A stretch of 64,000 nt of DNA from assembly GCF_001422735.1 (NCBI RefSeq), contig NZ_LMLZ01000001.1:493233-557232 (forward strand), given 5' to 3'. Position 1 is the stretch's first letter; every line of letters starts with the position of its first letter. The DNA is from Acidovorax sp. Leaf78. GTDB taxonomy: Bacteria; Pseudomonadota; Gammaproteobacteria; Burkholderiales; Burkholderiaceae_C. The notes beneath the pieces were generated by a model. That model made no database searches. It worked only from the letters and a program-made list of their open reading frames with translations, and was not told the origin of the DNA. The translations under genes were made by a program, and so were the position numbers. Positions 43,979-50,871 of the stretch are shown one piece after another.

Positions 43979-44929
43979 ATGACTCTTTCCTGGATTGCCT
44001 GGGCGTGGATACCGCTGACGCTGTGGGCCGCATTGGCACAGACCGCACGCAACGCCGCCCAGCGCTCGCTCACCGCCGAGCTGGGCACGCTGGCTGCCAC
44101 GCTGGTGCGCTTTCTGTACGGCCTGCCGCTGGCCACGGCCTGGGTGGCGGGGCTGACCTTCTGGGGCGCGGGCGGCATTCCACAGTTCAACGGGGTGTAT
44201 GCCGCGTGGCTCGCCATGGGCGCGCTCACCCAGGTGGGGGCCACGGCGTTCCTGCTCTTGGCCATGAAGGAGCGCAACTTCGTGCTCGCCGTGGCGTATT
44301 CCAAGACCGAGGTACTGCAGGTCGCGCTGTTCTCGGCCGTGCTGCTGCACGAGCTGCCCGGGCCGCTCGCGCTGGGCGCCATGGCTGCGGCCACTGTCGG
44401 CGTGGTGCTGCTGTCGCTGCCGCCGGGCGGTTGGCGGGCGCTGCGCGCCGGGTCTTCGGCCACGGCAGGGCAGGGCAGCGGCCGACTGGTGGTGTACGGG
44501 CTGGCTTCGGGCGCGTGCTTTGCGCTGGCGAGCGTGGGGTTTCGCGGTGCATCGCTGGCGCTGGCAGACGCCAACGCGGGCGTGGCGCCGTGGGTGGCGG
44601 GCGCCTGGGGCGTGTTCTGGGCGCAACTGCTGCAGTCGGTGGTGCTGGGCGGCTGGCTGCTGGCGCGGCAGCCCGGGGTGGCCGGCGCCATTGCGCGGGC
44701 CTGGCGCATGTCGGTGGTGGCGGGGTCGATGGGTGCGGTCGCGTCCATCGCGTGGTTCACAGCCTATGCGATGCGGCCCGCGTCCGACGTGCGCACGCTG
44801 GGCCTGGTCGAAGTGCTGTACAGCTACCTGGTGTCGCGCCGCGTGTTCCGCGAAAGCCTGACCCGCACCGAAGGCGCCGGGCTTGCGCTGGTGGTGGCCG
44901 GGCTGGTGGGCATCTGCGCGCAGTGGTAG
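43979..44929 (+). CDS. EamA/DMT-family transporter
   Basis: A 316-residue inner-membrane protein with about ten hydrophobic segments in two EamA-like halves, of the drug/metabolite transporter superfamily. The first half contains GALTQVGATAFLLLAMKERNFVLAVAYSKTEVLQVALFS and the second GAVASIAWFTAYAMRPASDVRTLGLVEVLYSYLVSRRVFRE. Members export amino acids, nucleotides or metabolites; this one has no diagnostic substrate feature. The ATG at 43979 directly precedes TM1 (SWIAWAWIPLTLWAAL). It stands 122 bases after the Bug gene on the same strand and is probably independent. A convergent cytochrome gene follows. Confidence 0.87.
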   Translation: MTLSWIAWAWIPLTLWAALAQTARNAAQRSLTAELGTLAATLVRFLYGLPLATAWVAGLTFWGAGGIPQFNGVYAAWLAMGALTQVGATAFLLLAMKERNFVLAVAYSKTEVLQVALFSAVLLHELPGPLALGAMAAATVGVVLLSLPPGGWRALRAGSSATAGQGSGRLVVYGLASGACFALASVGFRGASLALADANAGVAPWVAGAWGVFWAQLLQSVVLGGWLLARQPGVAGAIARAWRMSVVAGSMGAVASIAWFTAYAMRPASDVRTLGLVEVLYSYLVSRRVFRESLTRTEGAGLALVVAGLVGICAQW

Positions 44930-44956
44930 GTAGGTAGTTAGGCTTCGCAGCCAGCG

Positions 44957-45367
44957 TCAAGGCAGGCGCTTCAGGGTGGCCAGGTAGGCCACCACGTCTT
45001 CCCGGTCGCGGTCATCGTCCAGGCTGTAGTCCATGCCCTGGCCGGGTATGAGGGCCTCGGGGTTGGCCAGCCAGGCTTTCAGCGTGGCCCGTGTCCACAA
45101 GACCTTGCTGTTGCGCAGTGCGGGCGAATAGTCGAAGTCCTTGAGCGCGCCAGCGCGGCGGCCCACCACGCCTCGGTGCGCGGGGCCGTCCTGGTGCGTG
45201 TCGGTGCTGTGGCAGCTGGCGCAGTGGGCGGTGTATACGGCGCGGCCGCGTTCGACCGACTGGGCCAGGGCGGGGCCGCCAGCAGCCCAGAGCAGGGCGG
45301 CGAGCAGCGCGGTGCACCCGGCGGTGCGTGTACGGGCCACTGTGTGGCCTGAAAAGGTAGGGGTCAT
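44957..45367 (-). CDS. Class I cytochrome c, exported
   Basis: A 136-residue protein with an N-terminal signal (ARTRTAGCTALLAALLWAAG...ALAQ) and one covalent haem site, Cys49-x-x-Cys52-His53 (CASCH). The axial Met is in LIPGQGMDYSL. The fold and length fit small periplasmic electron carriers related to cytochrome c550/c552. It is transcribed leftwards from a predicted TGAATCC-N16-CGTA promoter of the same type that precedes the divergent ECF sigma gene. It is therefore a predicted member of that regulon and may pass electrons to or from the cupredoxin or haemoglobin encoded there. Confidence 0.9.
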   Translation of the reverse strand: MTPTFSGHTVARTRTAGCTALLAALLWAAGGPALAQSVERGRAVYTAHCASCHSTDTHQDGPAHRGVVGRRAGALKDFDYSPALRNSKVLWTRATLKAWLANPEALIPGQGMDYSLDDDRDREDVVAYLATLKRLP

Positions 45368-45395
45368 CAGGGGTTTCTGGTGGGGCTACCCCTGC

Positions 45396-45424
45396 TGTAC
45401 GGCCCAAAAGTCGGTCTGGATTCA
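45396..45424 (-). promoter_or_regulatory. Predicted ECF promoter of the cytochrome c gene
   Basis: On the minus strand TGAATCC (45424-45418), a 16-base spacer, then CGTACA (45401-45396). The -10 element ends 29 bases before the cytochrome ATG at 45367. The -35, spacer length and CGTA core are the same as in the promoters at 45474 and 47072. Confidence 0.72.
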
Positions 45425-45473
45425 CGGCGTCGCAATGCCGGTCGATATTTCTGCCGCACACCACAACTGCGGC

Positions 45474-45503
45474 TGAATCCAAAGCGTCGGCTGTGGCGTA
45501 TTC
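45474..45503 (+). promoter_or_regulatory. Predicted autoregulated promoter of the ECF sigma gene
   Basis: TGAATCC (45474-45480), a 16-base spacer, CGTATTC (45497-45503), 57 bases before the sigma-factor ATG. The layout is that of ECF sigma promoters, in which the sigma factor recognises its own gene. Confidence 0.75.
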
Positions 45504-45559
45504 ACCTACAGAAGATGCCTTTGCATCGTGAAGATCGACCAATCCCAGAGAATGGGCGC

Positions 45560-46135
45560 ATGAGCACCCTGCACACCGACAGTGACCTGATGAACCTCCT
45601 AGACCGCATCGCCGCGCAGGACGACACTGCGCTCAAAAGCCTGTACGAGAGCACCTCGTCCCGGCTTTTTGGCCTGGCGATGCGCGTGGTGCGCAACCGC
45701 GATGCGGCCGAGGATGTGCTGCAGGAGTCCTTCCTGACCATCTGGCGGTCCGCCGGCAACTACCGCGCATCGCTCAGCCCTCCGATGGCGTGGATGGGGC
45801 TCATCGTGCGCAGCCGGGCGCTCGATGCCCTGCGCAAGCGCACCAGCGACCGGGCCGACCTGATGAACGAGCTGGACGACGCCCTGGCCGACACGCTGGA
45901 AGGCGATAGCACCAACCCCATGGACGCGACCGACGCGAGCGAGCAGGCCTTTGCGCTGCACCAGTGCCTGGGCAAGCTCGACAACAAGCAGCGCGAGGTG
46001 GTCAGCCTGGCCTACCTGCGCGACCTGAGCCACGGCGACCTCGCCGAGCAGCTCAAACTGCCTTTGGGCACCGTGAAGACCTGGATCCGGCGCGGGCTGG
46101 AGCAGTTGCGCGCCTGCATGGCGCGGTATGCCTGA
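45560..46135 (+). CDS. ECF RNA polymerase sigma factor
   Basis: A 191-residue extracytoplasmic-function sigma factor. Region 2 covers about residues 20-90 (ALKSLYESTSSRLFGLAMRVVRNRDAAEDVLQESFLTIWR, then the -10-reading helix with MAWMGLIVRSRALDALRK). Region 4 covers about 130-185 (LDNKQREVVSLAYLRDLSHGDLAEQLKLPLGTVKTWIRRGLEQLR). The ATG at 45560 begins just before region 2. An anti-sigma gene follows after 16 bases. This SigK/RskA-like pairing, three copies of one promoter motif nearby and a set of periplasmic redox genes define a local regulon. Confidence 0.94.
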   Translation: MSTLHTDSDLMNLLDRIAAQDDTALKSLYESTSSRLFGLAMRVVRNRDAAEDVLQESFLTIWRSAGNYRASLSPPMAWMGLIVRSRALDALRKRTSDRADLMNELDDALADTLEGDSTNPMDATDASEQAFALHQCLGKLDNKQREVVSLAYLRDLSHGDLAEQLKLPLGTVKTWIRRGLEQLRACMARYA

Positions 46136-46151
46136 GCCAGGAGGACTCGCC

Positions 46152-46943
46152 ATGAATATCTCCCGACACCCTGAACTGCTCGACCGGCTGGCGGCCAGCT
46201 ACGCACTGGGCACGCTGCGCGGCGGCGCGCGCCGCCGGTTCGAAACCCTGGCCCGTGACCAGGCCCCCGTGCGGGCCGCTGCGCTGGTGTGGCAAAGCCG
46301 GTGGTCCGGCCTGACCGAGCTGCAAGAGCTGGCCCAGCCGTCTTCGCACGTCTGGACCCGCATCCACAACCTGGTCGAGGCGGACAAGGCCGCGCAGGCC
46401 ATGCAGGCCGCCCATGCAGCCCCGGCGCCAGCGCCCGCCAGCAGCTGGTGGCACAGCCTGCTTGTGTGGCGCGGCGCGGCCGCCGCAGGTGCGCTGGCCA
46501 CGGTGGCGGCGGTGGCCGTCGGCGTGCAGGTGCACGGCGCGCTCAAGGCCACGTCGGGCCAGCAGATCGCCACGCTGCAGCAGCAACTGCAGGCCACCCC
46601 GCAGATCCAGTACGTGGCCGTGCTGGCGGACGACAAGGCGGCTGCATCGATGCTGGTCACCTTCGACCCCAAGAACAACCAGTTGGTGCTGCAGCGCGTG
46701 GGCGGCTTCCAGGAAGGCGCCGACAAGTCGCTGCAGCTGTGGGCACTGCCGCCCTCGGGCGGGCCGCGGTCGCTCGGAGTGCTGGGGCAGGAAAAGCTGC
46801 TCAAGCTGGTGGCGGGCGAATCCGACGTCCGGCAGGTGCCGGCGCTGGCCATCAGCCTGGAGCCCAAGGGTGGCGTGCCCAGCGCCACAGGGCCCACCGG
46901 GCCGGTGCTGTTCAAGGGCGAGCTGATCCAGCGCACGCTGTAG
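46152..46943 (+). CDS. Membrane anti-sigma factor (RskA family)
   Basis: A 263-residue regulator. The N-terminal 95 residues form the anti-sigma domain that would hold the ECF sigma (LLDRLAASYALGTLRGGARRRFETLARDQAPVRAAALVWQ...). One TM segment lies at about 110-128 (VWRGAAAAGALATVAAVAVGV). The periplasmic RskA domain (about 150-263) includes LVTFDPKNNQLVLQRVGGF and LQLWALPPSGGPRSLGVL. AGGAGG precedes the ATG at 46152. Signal perception in the periplasm would release the sigma factor; the signal is unknown, but the target genes point to redox, metal or nitric-oxide stress. Confidence 0.93.
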   Translation: MNISRHPELLDRLAASYALGTLRGGARRRFETLARDQAPVRAAALVWQSRWSGLTELQELAQPSSHVWTRIHNLVEADKAAQAMQAAHAAPAPAPASSWWHSLLVWRGAAAAGALATVAAVAVGVQVHGALKATSGQQIATLQQQLQATPQIQYVAVLADDKAAASMLVTFDPKNNQLVLQRVGGFQEGADKSLQLWALPPSGGPRSLGVLGQEKLLKLVAGESDVRQVPALAISLEPKGGVPSATGPTGPVLFKGELIQRTL

Positions 46944-47071
46944 CGTTCGTCGCGTTAATCGCGCCCTTCGCGTTCCACGAGGGTGGGATGCGCGGGCGCC
47001 ATGGCGCCTGCGGACCAGACCACTCAGCGTTTCGACCTTCCTCAGTGGCCCGCAAAAATTTCTGTCGTTTT

Positions 47072-47100
47072 TGAATCCAGCGTGTTCTGCGGTCCGTAAG
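47072..47100 (+). promoter_or_regulatory. Predicted ECF promoter of the DUF3034-globin-cupredoxin operon
   Basis: TGAATCC (47072-47078), a 16-base spacer, CGTAAG (47095-47100), 48 bases before the DUF3034 ATG. It matches the two promoters at 45396-45503 in -35 sequence, spacing and CGTA core. Confidence 0.75.
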
Positions 47101-47148
47101 TTGGGTGCAACATCCACTTACAAGCATTCCAACCGTTGGGAGATCACG

Positions 47149-48081
47149 ATGAAACACAGGCTCCACTGCATCCTGCTGGCCGCGCTGGCCCTGGGCGCCG
47201 GCCTCGCGCAGGCCGACACCGGCAAGCTCTTGCTGACGGGGGGCGTCAGCACCATAGGCGGGTCGGCCGGCGGCGGGCTCACGCCCTGGGCCGTGATCGG
47301 CACCAACGCCACGGCGGGCGAGGTCGGCTACAGCGGCTACGTCATGCGGGCGGCCACGCAGGACTACAGCCTCAACGGCTACGGCGTGGCCGTCGGCCTG
47401 CATGACCGGGTGGAGCTGTCGCTGGCCCGGCAGGATTTCGATGCCTCGCCCGCGCTGGCGCTCAACGGCATCGCGCCCTTCGGCGTCACGCCCGGCCAGC
47501 ACATCAAGATGGACGTGGTCGGCATCAAGGTGAAGGTGGCGGGCGACGCCATTCTGGATGCCGACAGCCTCATGCCGCAGATCGCGGTGGGCCTGGAGCA
47601 CAAGCGCACGCACCCGGGCTCCATCGGGTCGGTGCTGGACTTTCTGGGCACAAGGACCAGTGGCACCGATGTGTATGTGAGCGCCACCAAACTGCTGCTC
47701 GCGCAAAGCCTGCTCGTCAACGGCACGCTGCGCTACACCAACGCGAACCAGAACGGCCTGCTGGGCTTCGGCTCGGCCGCACCGGGCAAGAACAGCCGCA
47801 GTCTGCAGCCCGAGTTCTCCATCGCCTATTTGTTGAGCAAAAACCTGGCCGTGGGCGCCGAGTACCGCTTCAAGCCCAACAACCTGCAGGCGCTGGGCGC
47901 GGCCGCCGGCCTGGGCGCCGCGCTGCGCGAGGACGACTGGAAGGACATCTTCATCGCCTGGGCGCCGACCAAGAACGTGTCGCTCACGCTTGCCTACGTG
48001 GACCTGGGGCGCATCGTGCCGGGTATCACGAACAACCGCCGCCAGACGGGCTACTACCTGTCTGCCCAAGTCGCGTTCTGA
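47149..48081 (+). CDS. DUF3034 family outer-membrane-like protein
   Basis: A 310-residue exported protein (signal peptide MKHRLHCILLAALALGAGLAQA). The body is a series of amphipathic strands (GEVGYSGYVMRAATQDYSLNG..., VSLTLAYVDLG, TGYYLSAQVAF) ending in Phe, as in outer-membrane beta-barrels. It matches my memory of DUF3034, a proteobacterial family of unknown function. It is the first gene of a three-gene operon with the truncated haemoglobin and the cupredoxin and is preceded by an ECF promoter. A barrel or channel for a metal, haem or small redox compound is plausible but inferred. Confidence 0.82.
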   Translation: MKHRLHCILLAALALGAGLAQADTGKLLLTGGVSTIGGSAGGGLTPWAVIGTNATAGEVGYSGYVMRAATQDYSLNGYGVAVGLHDRVELSLARQDFDASPALALNGIAPFGVTPGQHIKMDVVGIKVKVAGDAILDADSLMPQIAVGLEHKRTHPGSIGSVLDFLGTRTSGTDVYVSATKLLLAQSLLVNGTLRYTNANQNGLLGFGSAAPGKNSRSLQPEFSIAYLLSKNLAVGAEYRFKPNNLQALGAAAGLGAALREDDWKDIFIAWAPTKNVSLTLAYVDLGRIVPGITNNRRQTGYYLSAQVAF

Positions 48082-48109
48082 TGTACCGAGTGACGCACCG
48101 GAGTACCCC

Positions 48110-48601
48110 ATGATGAACAAACACCACCTTCTCGCCTTGGGCCTGGCCGTGATGGCCTGCATGGGCGCCCCTGCCGCCCTGGCCCAGGCTGCGCCATCGT
48201 CCACCGCGACCCCAGCCACCAACGCTGCCGCAACGTCAGCACCCGCAGGCCTGTACCTAGCGCTGGGCGAAAAGCCCGGCATCGCCCGCCTGATGGACGA
48301 CTTCGTGAACCGCGTCGTGAAGGACCCGCGCATCGGCGGGCACTTCAAGGACGTGAAGCCCCAGGCGCTCAAGGAAAGCCTGACGGACCAGATCTGCCAG
48401 ATCAGCGGGGGGCCTTGCAAATACGAAGGCGCCGACATGAAATCGGCCCATGCCGACATGGACATCAACAAGGGCCACTTCAACGCCCTGGTGGAGGTGC
48501 TGCAAAGCGCCATGGATGCCCAGGGCATACCCTTCGTCCAGCAAAACCGCCTGCTGGCCCTGCTCGCGCCCATGCACCGCGACGTGATCACCATCCGTTG
48601 A
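48110..48601 (+). CDS. Exported group 1 truncated haemoglobin
   Basis: A 163-residue protein: a signal peptide (MMNKHHLLALGLAVMACMG...ALAQA), a Ser/Thr/Ala linker to about residue 44, then a truncated globin of about 118 residues. The opening LYLALGEKPGIARLMDDFV, the glycine motifs in CQISGGPCKYEG, and the F-helix MKSAHADMDI with His114 as proximal haem ligand are diagnostic. Truncated globins bind O2 or NO and are usually cytoplasmic; export to the periplasm is unusual. It lies 28 bases after the DUF3034 gene and 5 before the cupredoxin gene. NO detoxification or sensing is a reasonable guess. Confidence 0.88.
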   Translation: MMNKHHLLALGLAVMACMGAPAALAQAAPSSTATPATNAAATSAPAGLYLALGEKPGIARLMDDFVNRVVKDPRIGGHFKDVKPQALKESLTDQICQISGGPCKYEGADMKSAHADMDINKGHFNALVEVLQSAMDAQGIPFVQQNRLLALLAPMHRDVITIR

Positions 48602-48606
48602 ACGCC

Positions 48607-49359
48607 ATGAAAAATACTATAGTTTTGATAGCTGCTTGCGCAGTATGGACGAGCGCCAGCGCCGGAAATGTCCAGATCCAGGTGCTGGACCGCGACGGCA
48701 AGCCGGTGCCCGACGCCGTGGTGGTGGTCTACCCGGGGGCCGCTACAGGCGCGCAGCCCAGCCTGCTGCAGGCCAGCCCCACCATCGAGCAGGAAAAGAT
48801 GCGCTTCGTGCCCGCCGTGACGGTGGTGCCCGCGGGCGCCACGGTGCGCTTTACCAACCAGGACCGGTGGGACCACCACGTGCGCGGCAACCCCACCGGC
48901 GCGGCGGCGGCGGGTGCTGCTGCTCCATCTGCCAGCAGCAACTTCGAACTGCGCCTGGCCGGCAAGGCCGACGGCAAACCCGCCAACTTTGCCGACGTGA
49001 AGCTCGACGCGCCCGGCGTGGTGCTGCTGGGCTGCCACCTGCACGGCTCCATGCGCGGCCATGTGTTCGTGACCGATTCGGCCTGGACGCTCAAGACCGA
49101 CAACGACGGCATCGCGCGCTTCCCGGCTGTGCCGGACGGCGGCGCCCAGGTGCGCGTGTGGCACGCCGAACAACTGGTGGACCTGCCGCGCAAGGCGCTG
49201 AACGTGGTGCCCGGCCCGGTGCTGGACACCGTGCAGCTGAGCGTGGTGCCCCGTGTGCGCCGCGCGCCGGCCGCCACGCCGTCCAACACGCCGGGCGGAC
49301 CGGCGGGGTCGTACAGCCTGGCGCCTGCGCATGGCGGGCATGTGCATTCAGGGAGCTAA
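48607..49359 (+). CDS. Cupredoxin-like exported protein (methylamine-utilisation-protein type)
   Basis: A 250-residue periplasmic protein. The signal peptide (residues 1-19) is encoded by a dispersed repeat. Residues 20-155 form a plastocyanin-like blue-copper domain. An upstream His in RWDHHVRG (90/91) and the cluster Cys143-His-x-x-His146-x-x-Met149 (GCHLHGSMRGHVFV) supply type-1 copper ligands. A carboxypeptidase-regulatory-like beta domain follows (TLKTDNDGIARFPAVPDGG), then a disordered His/Gly/Ser tail. Similar proteins are annotated as methylamine utilisation proteins, but no mau genes are present. As the third gene of the ECF-controlled operon it is a likely electron carrier partner for the cytochromes. 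Confidence 0.85.
   Translation: MKNTIVLIAACAVWTSASAGNVQIQVLDRDGKPVPDAVVVVYPGAATGAQPSLLQASPTIEQEKMRFVPAVTVVPAGATVRFTNQDRWDHHVRGNPTGAAAAGAAAPSASSNFELRLAGKADGKPANFADVKLDAPGVVLLGCHLHGSMRGHVFVTDSAWTLKTDNDGIARFPAVPDGGAQVRVWHAEQLVDLPRKALNVVPGPVLDTVQLSVVPRVRRAPAATPSNTPGGPAGSYSLAPAHGGHVHSGS
48610..48665 (+). repeat. Dispersed repeat, copy F (encodes the cupredoxin signal peptide)
   Basis: CTAT-N7-GATAGCT, then GCTTGCGC, GACGAGCGCCAGCGC and GGAAAT. It begins at codon 2 of the cupredoxin gene and encodes residues 2-19, which form the hydrophobic core and cleavage region of the signal peptide (ASASAG). The left arm is less conserved (ACTATAG). Confidence 0.65.
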
Positions 49360-49436
49360 CCTGTCCTGGCAGGGCAGGGCGTTCATGCTCGCCTTCGCCT
49401 TACCCCTGCCGCGCCTGCACCGCATTGCACCACCCA

Positions 49437-49499
49437 CACCGTTCACGCTGACCTGATCGAAGCGCAGCGCAGGGCTTCGACCAGCTCAGCCCAACGGTG
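49437..49499. repeat. Imperfect inverted repeat (REP-like, TTCGACCAGCTCAGCCC type)
   Basis: Left arm 49437-49463 (CACCGTTCACGCTGA...CGAAGC) and right arm 49474-49499 (GCTTCGACCAGCTCAGCCC...GGTG) can pair over about 25 bases with few mismatches around a 10-base loop. The right-arm sequence resembles the dispersed TTCGACAAGCTCAGCCCGAACGG elements seen in many bacterial genomes. It lies between convergent genes in a 297-base gap that otherwise holds no gene, and could end transcription or stabilise message ends. Confidence 0.6.
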
Positions 49500-49656
49500 T
49501 GTGGTCCGAGCGAATGGTGACCCGAAAGATTGATTGCCCTAGCGGGTGGTTACCTGAAACGACAGTTGCCCGAGAGGCTGGTCGGGTGAAAGCATCGTTT
49601 TCGGAGCGGCGGGCGGGGCGGGCAGTTCAGCCTGCGCCGCTCACTCCTTGCGCGCC

Positions 49657-50646
49657 TCACCCCGGCAGCCTGAGCCCCATCGGTGTCGACGGCACGGTGT
49701 TGGCGCTGCTCTTGTCACCGCCCAGCGCCGGGGCACTCACGCTGCCCTGTTTAACGCTGCCGGCCGGTGCATTGAGGTACAGGTACAGCGCCTGTGCATC
49801 CGTGTCGCTCAACTGTCCCAGCGATTCGAACGGCATCACCTGGATGGGCGTGCCGTCGGGCCGCTTGCCGGTGCGCAGCATCGCCACGAAGCTGGCGGCA
49901 CTGGGGTAGCGCGCCATGGCGCTGTCGGCGTGCTGGGCGCCGGGGCGGATGTCCGCGGCCGCAGGCCAGTCGGGCGGGCCGCCCGGGATCTTGCCGCCTT
50001 CCAGCGTGGCGCCGTGGCAGCCGATGCACATGTTGGCCACATATTGGCCGTTGGCCAGCGTCACGCCGGCCGGCACGGGGCGTGATGGCGCCAACTGGTG
50101 GTCGATGCGCGCAGCGGCGTCGGGGATCACGCCCAGGCCGTACAGCACCCAGGCGGGGCGGGGCAGGTCCACCACGGCCTGGGCCGTGACTTCCTGGGGC
50201 GGCAGCTGGCGCACGTATGAGACCAGCGCGTTCAAGTCGTCGTTGGTGAAGCGGTTGTAGTCTTCGCTGGGCATCACCATCACCGGGCGGCCGTTGGGTT
50301 TGACGCCGTGGCGGATCACGCTGTTCCAATCCTCGGGCTGGTAGCGGCCCACCACGCCCGCCGATGTGATGTTGGGTCCGACGATGCGCGTGCCCTTGCC
50401 GTCGTTCACGAACTCGCGGCCCGCTCCTTGCGCGCCATGGCAGTCGGTGCAGCCGCGCGATGCATACAGGTAGCGGCCGCGTTCGATGGTCTGCGCATCG
50501 GTGGTGTACGCCACGGGGCGGGGCTTGATGTCGATGTAGCGGTTGCGCCGCTGCTCTGCCAGGTACAGGCCGGTGGCTGCGGTGGCGGCAACGATCACGC
50601 CCAGCAGCAGTGCGCTGCCTGCAGTCCATTGAATCCAGCGTTTCAT
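49657..50646 (-). CDS. Dihaem c-type cytochrome, membrane-anchored
   Basis: A 329-residue protein with an N-terminal membrane anchor (WTAGSALLLGVIVAATAATGLYL) and two cytochrome c domains: CTDCH (Cys66/Cys69/His70) and CIGCH in the second half. It resembles the dihaem subunits of periplasmic dehydrogenases (alcohol or aldehyde dehydrogenase cytochrome subunits), but no catalytic subunit adjoins. The ATG at 50646 has AAGGAGAGG upstream. It is downstream of the ABC/oxidase operon on the same strand, 216 bases after the binding-protein stop, and an inverted repeat in that gap may separate the two. Electron transfer from the oxidase complex is possible. Confidence 0.88.
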   Translation of the reverse strand: MKRWIQWTAGSALLLGVIVAATAATGLYLAEQRRNRYIDIKPRPVAYTTDAQTIERGRYLYASRGCTDCHGAQGAGREFVNDGKGTRIVGPNITSAGVVGRYQPEDWNSVIRHGVKPNGRPVMVMPSEDYNRFTNDDLNALVSYVRQLPPQEVTAQAVVDLPRPAWVLYGLGVIPDAAARIDHQLAPSRPVPAGVTLANGQYVANMCIGCHGATLEGGKIPGGPPDWPAAADIRPGAQHADSAMARYPSAASFVAMLRTGKRPDGTPIQVMPFESLGQLSDTDAQALYLYLNAPAGSVKQGSVSAPALGGDKSSANTVPSTPMGLRLPG

Positions 50647-50667
50647 GGTGGGGCCCCTCTCCTTTGA

Positions 50668-50718
50668 CTTCGACTTCGAATGAATTCCGTGTTCAGGCGG
50701 CGGATTCTGAAGTCGAAG
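50668..50718. other. Inverted repeat upstream of the dihaem cytochrome gene
   Basis: CTTCGACTTCGAAT (50668-50681) and ATTCTGAAGTCGAAG (50704-50718) pair over 14 bases with one extra base, around a 22-base loop. It lies within 25-75 bases upstream of the cytochrome start and downstream of the binding-protein gene. It could be an operator or a transcript terminator without a T-tract. Confidence 0.5.
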
Positions 50719-50825
50719 AAGCGTTTTGGGGCACTCAGCTTTCGCAGGGTATGGCGGGGCCGGTGACATTTGTCACAAACAGCCCGGCCGCGTGGAGCGG
50801 CGCCCCAGCCGCTCCAGCGCCCAGC

Positions 50826-50871
50826 GCTCAACGCTCAACGCTCAACGCTCAACGCTCAACGCTCAACGCTC
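50826..50871. repeat. Tandem heptanucleotide repeat (GCTCAAC x6 plus a partial unit)
   Basis: Six perfect GCTCAAC units and four further bases. On the coding strand of the binding-protein gene the array starts in the last codons and includes the TGA stop, so changes in unit number alter only the 3' untranslated part. It is the only clean short tandem array in the window. Confidence 0.9.

Noticed and set aside
48607-49359. Methylamine dehydrogenase accessory gene as part of a mau cluster
   Set aside because: The annotation habit exists for similar proteins, but no mau structural or maturation genes are in the window; the cupredoxin ligands and the ECF operon explain it better.
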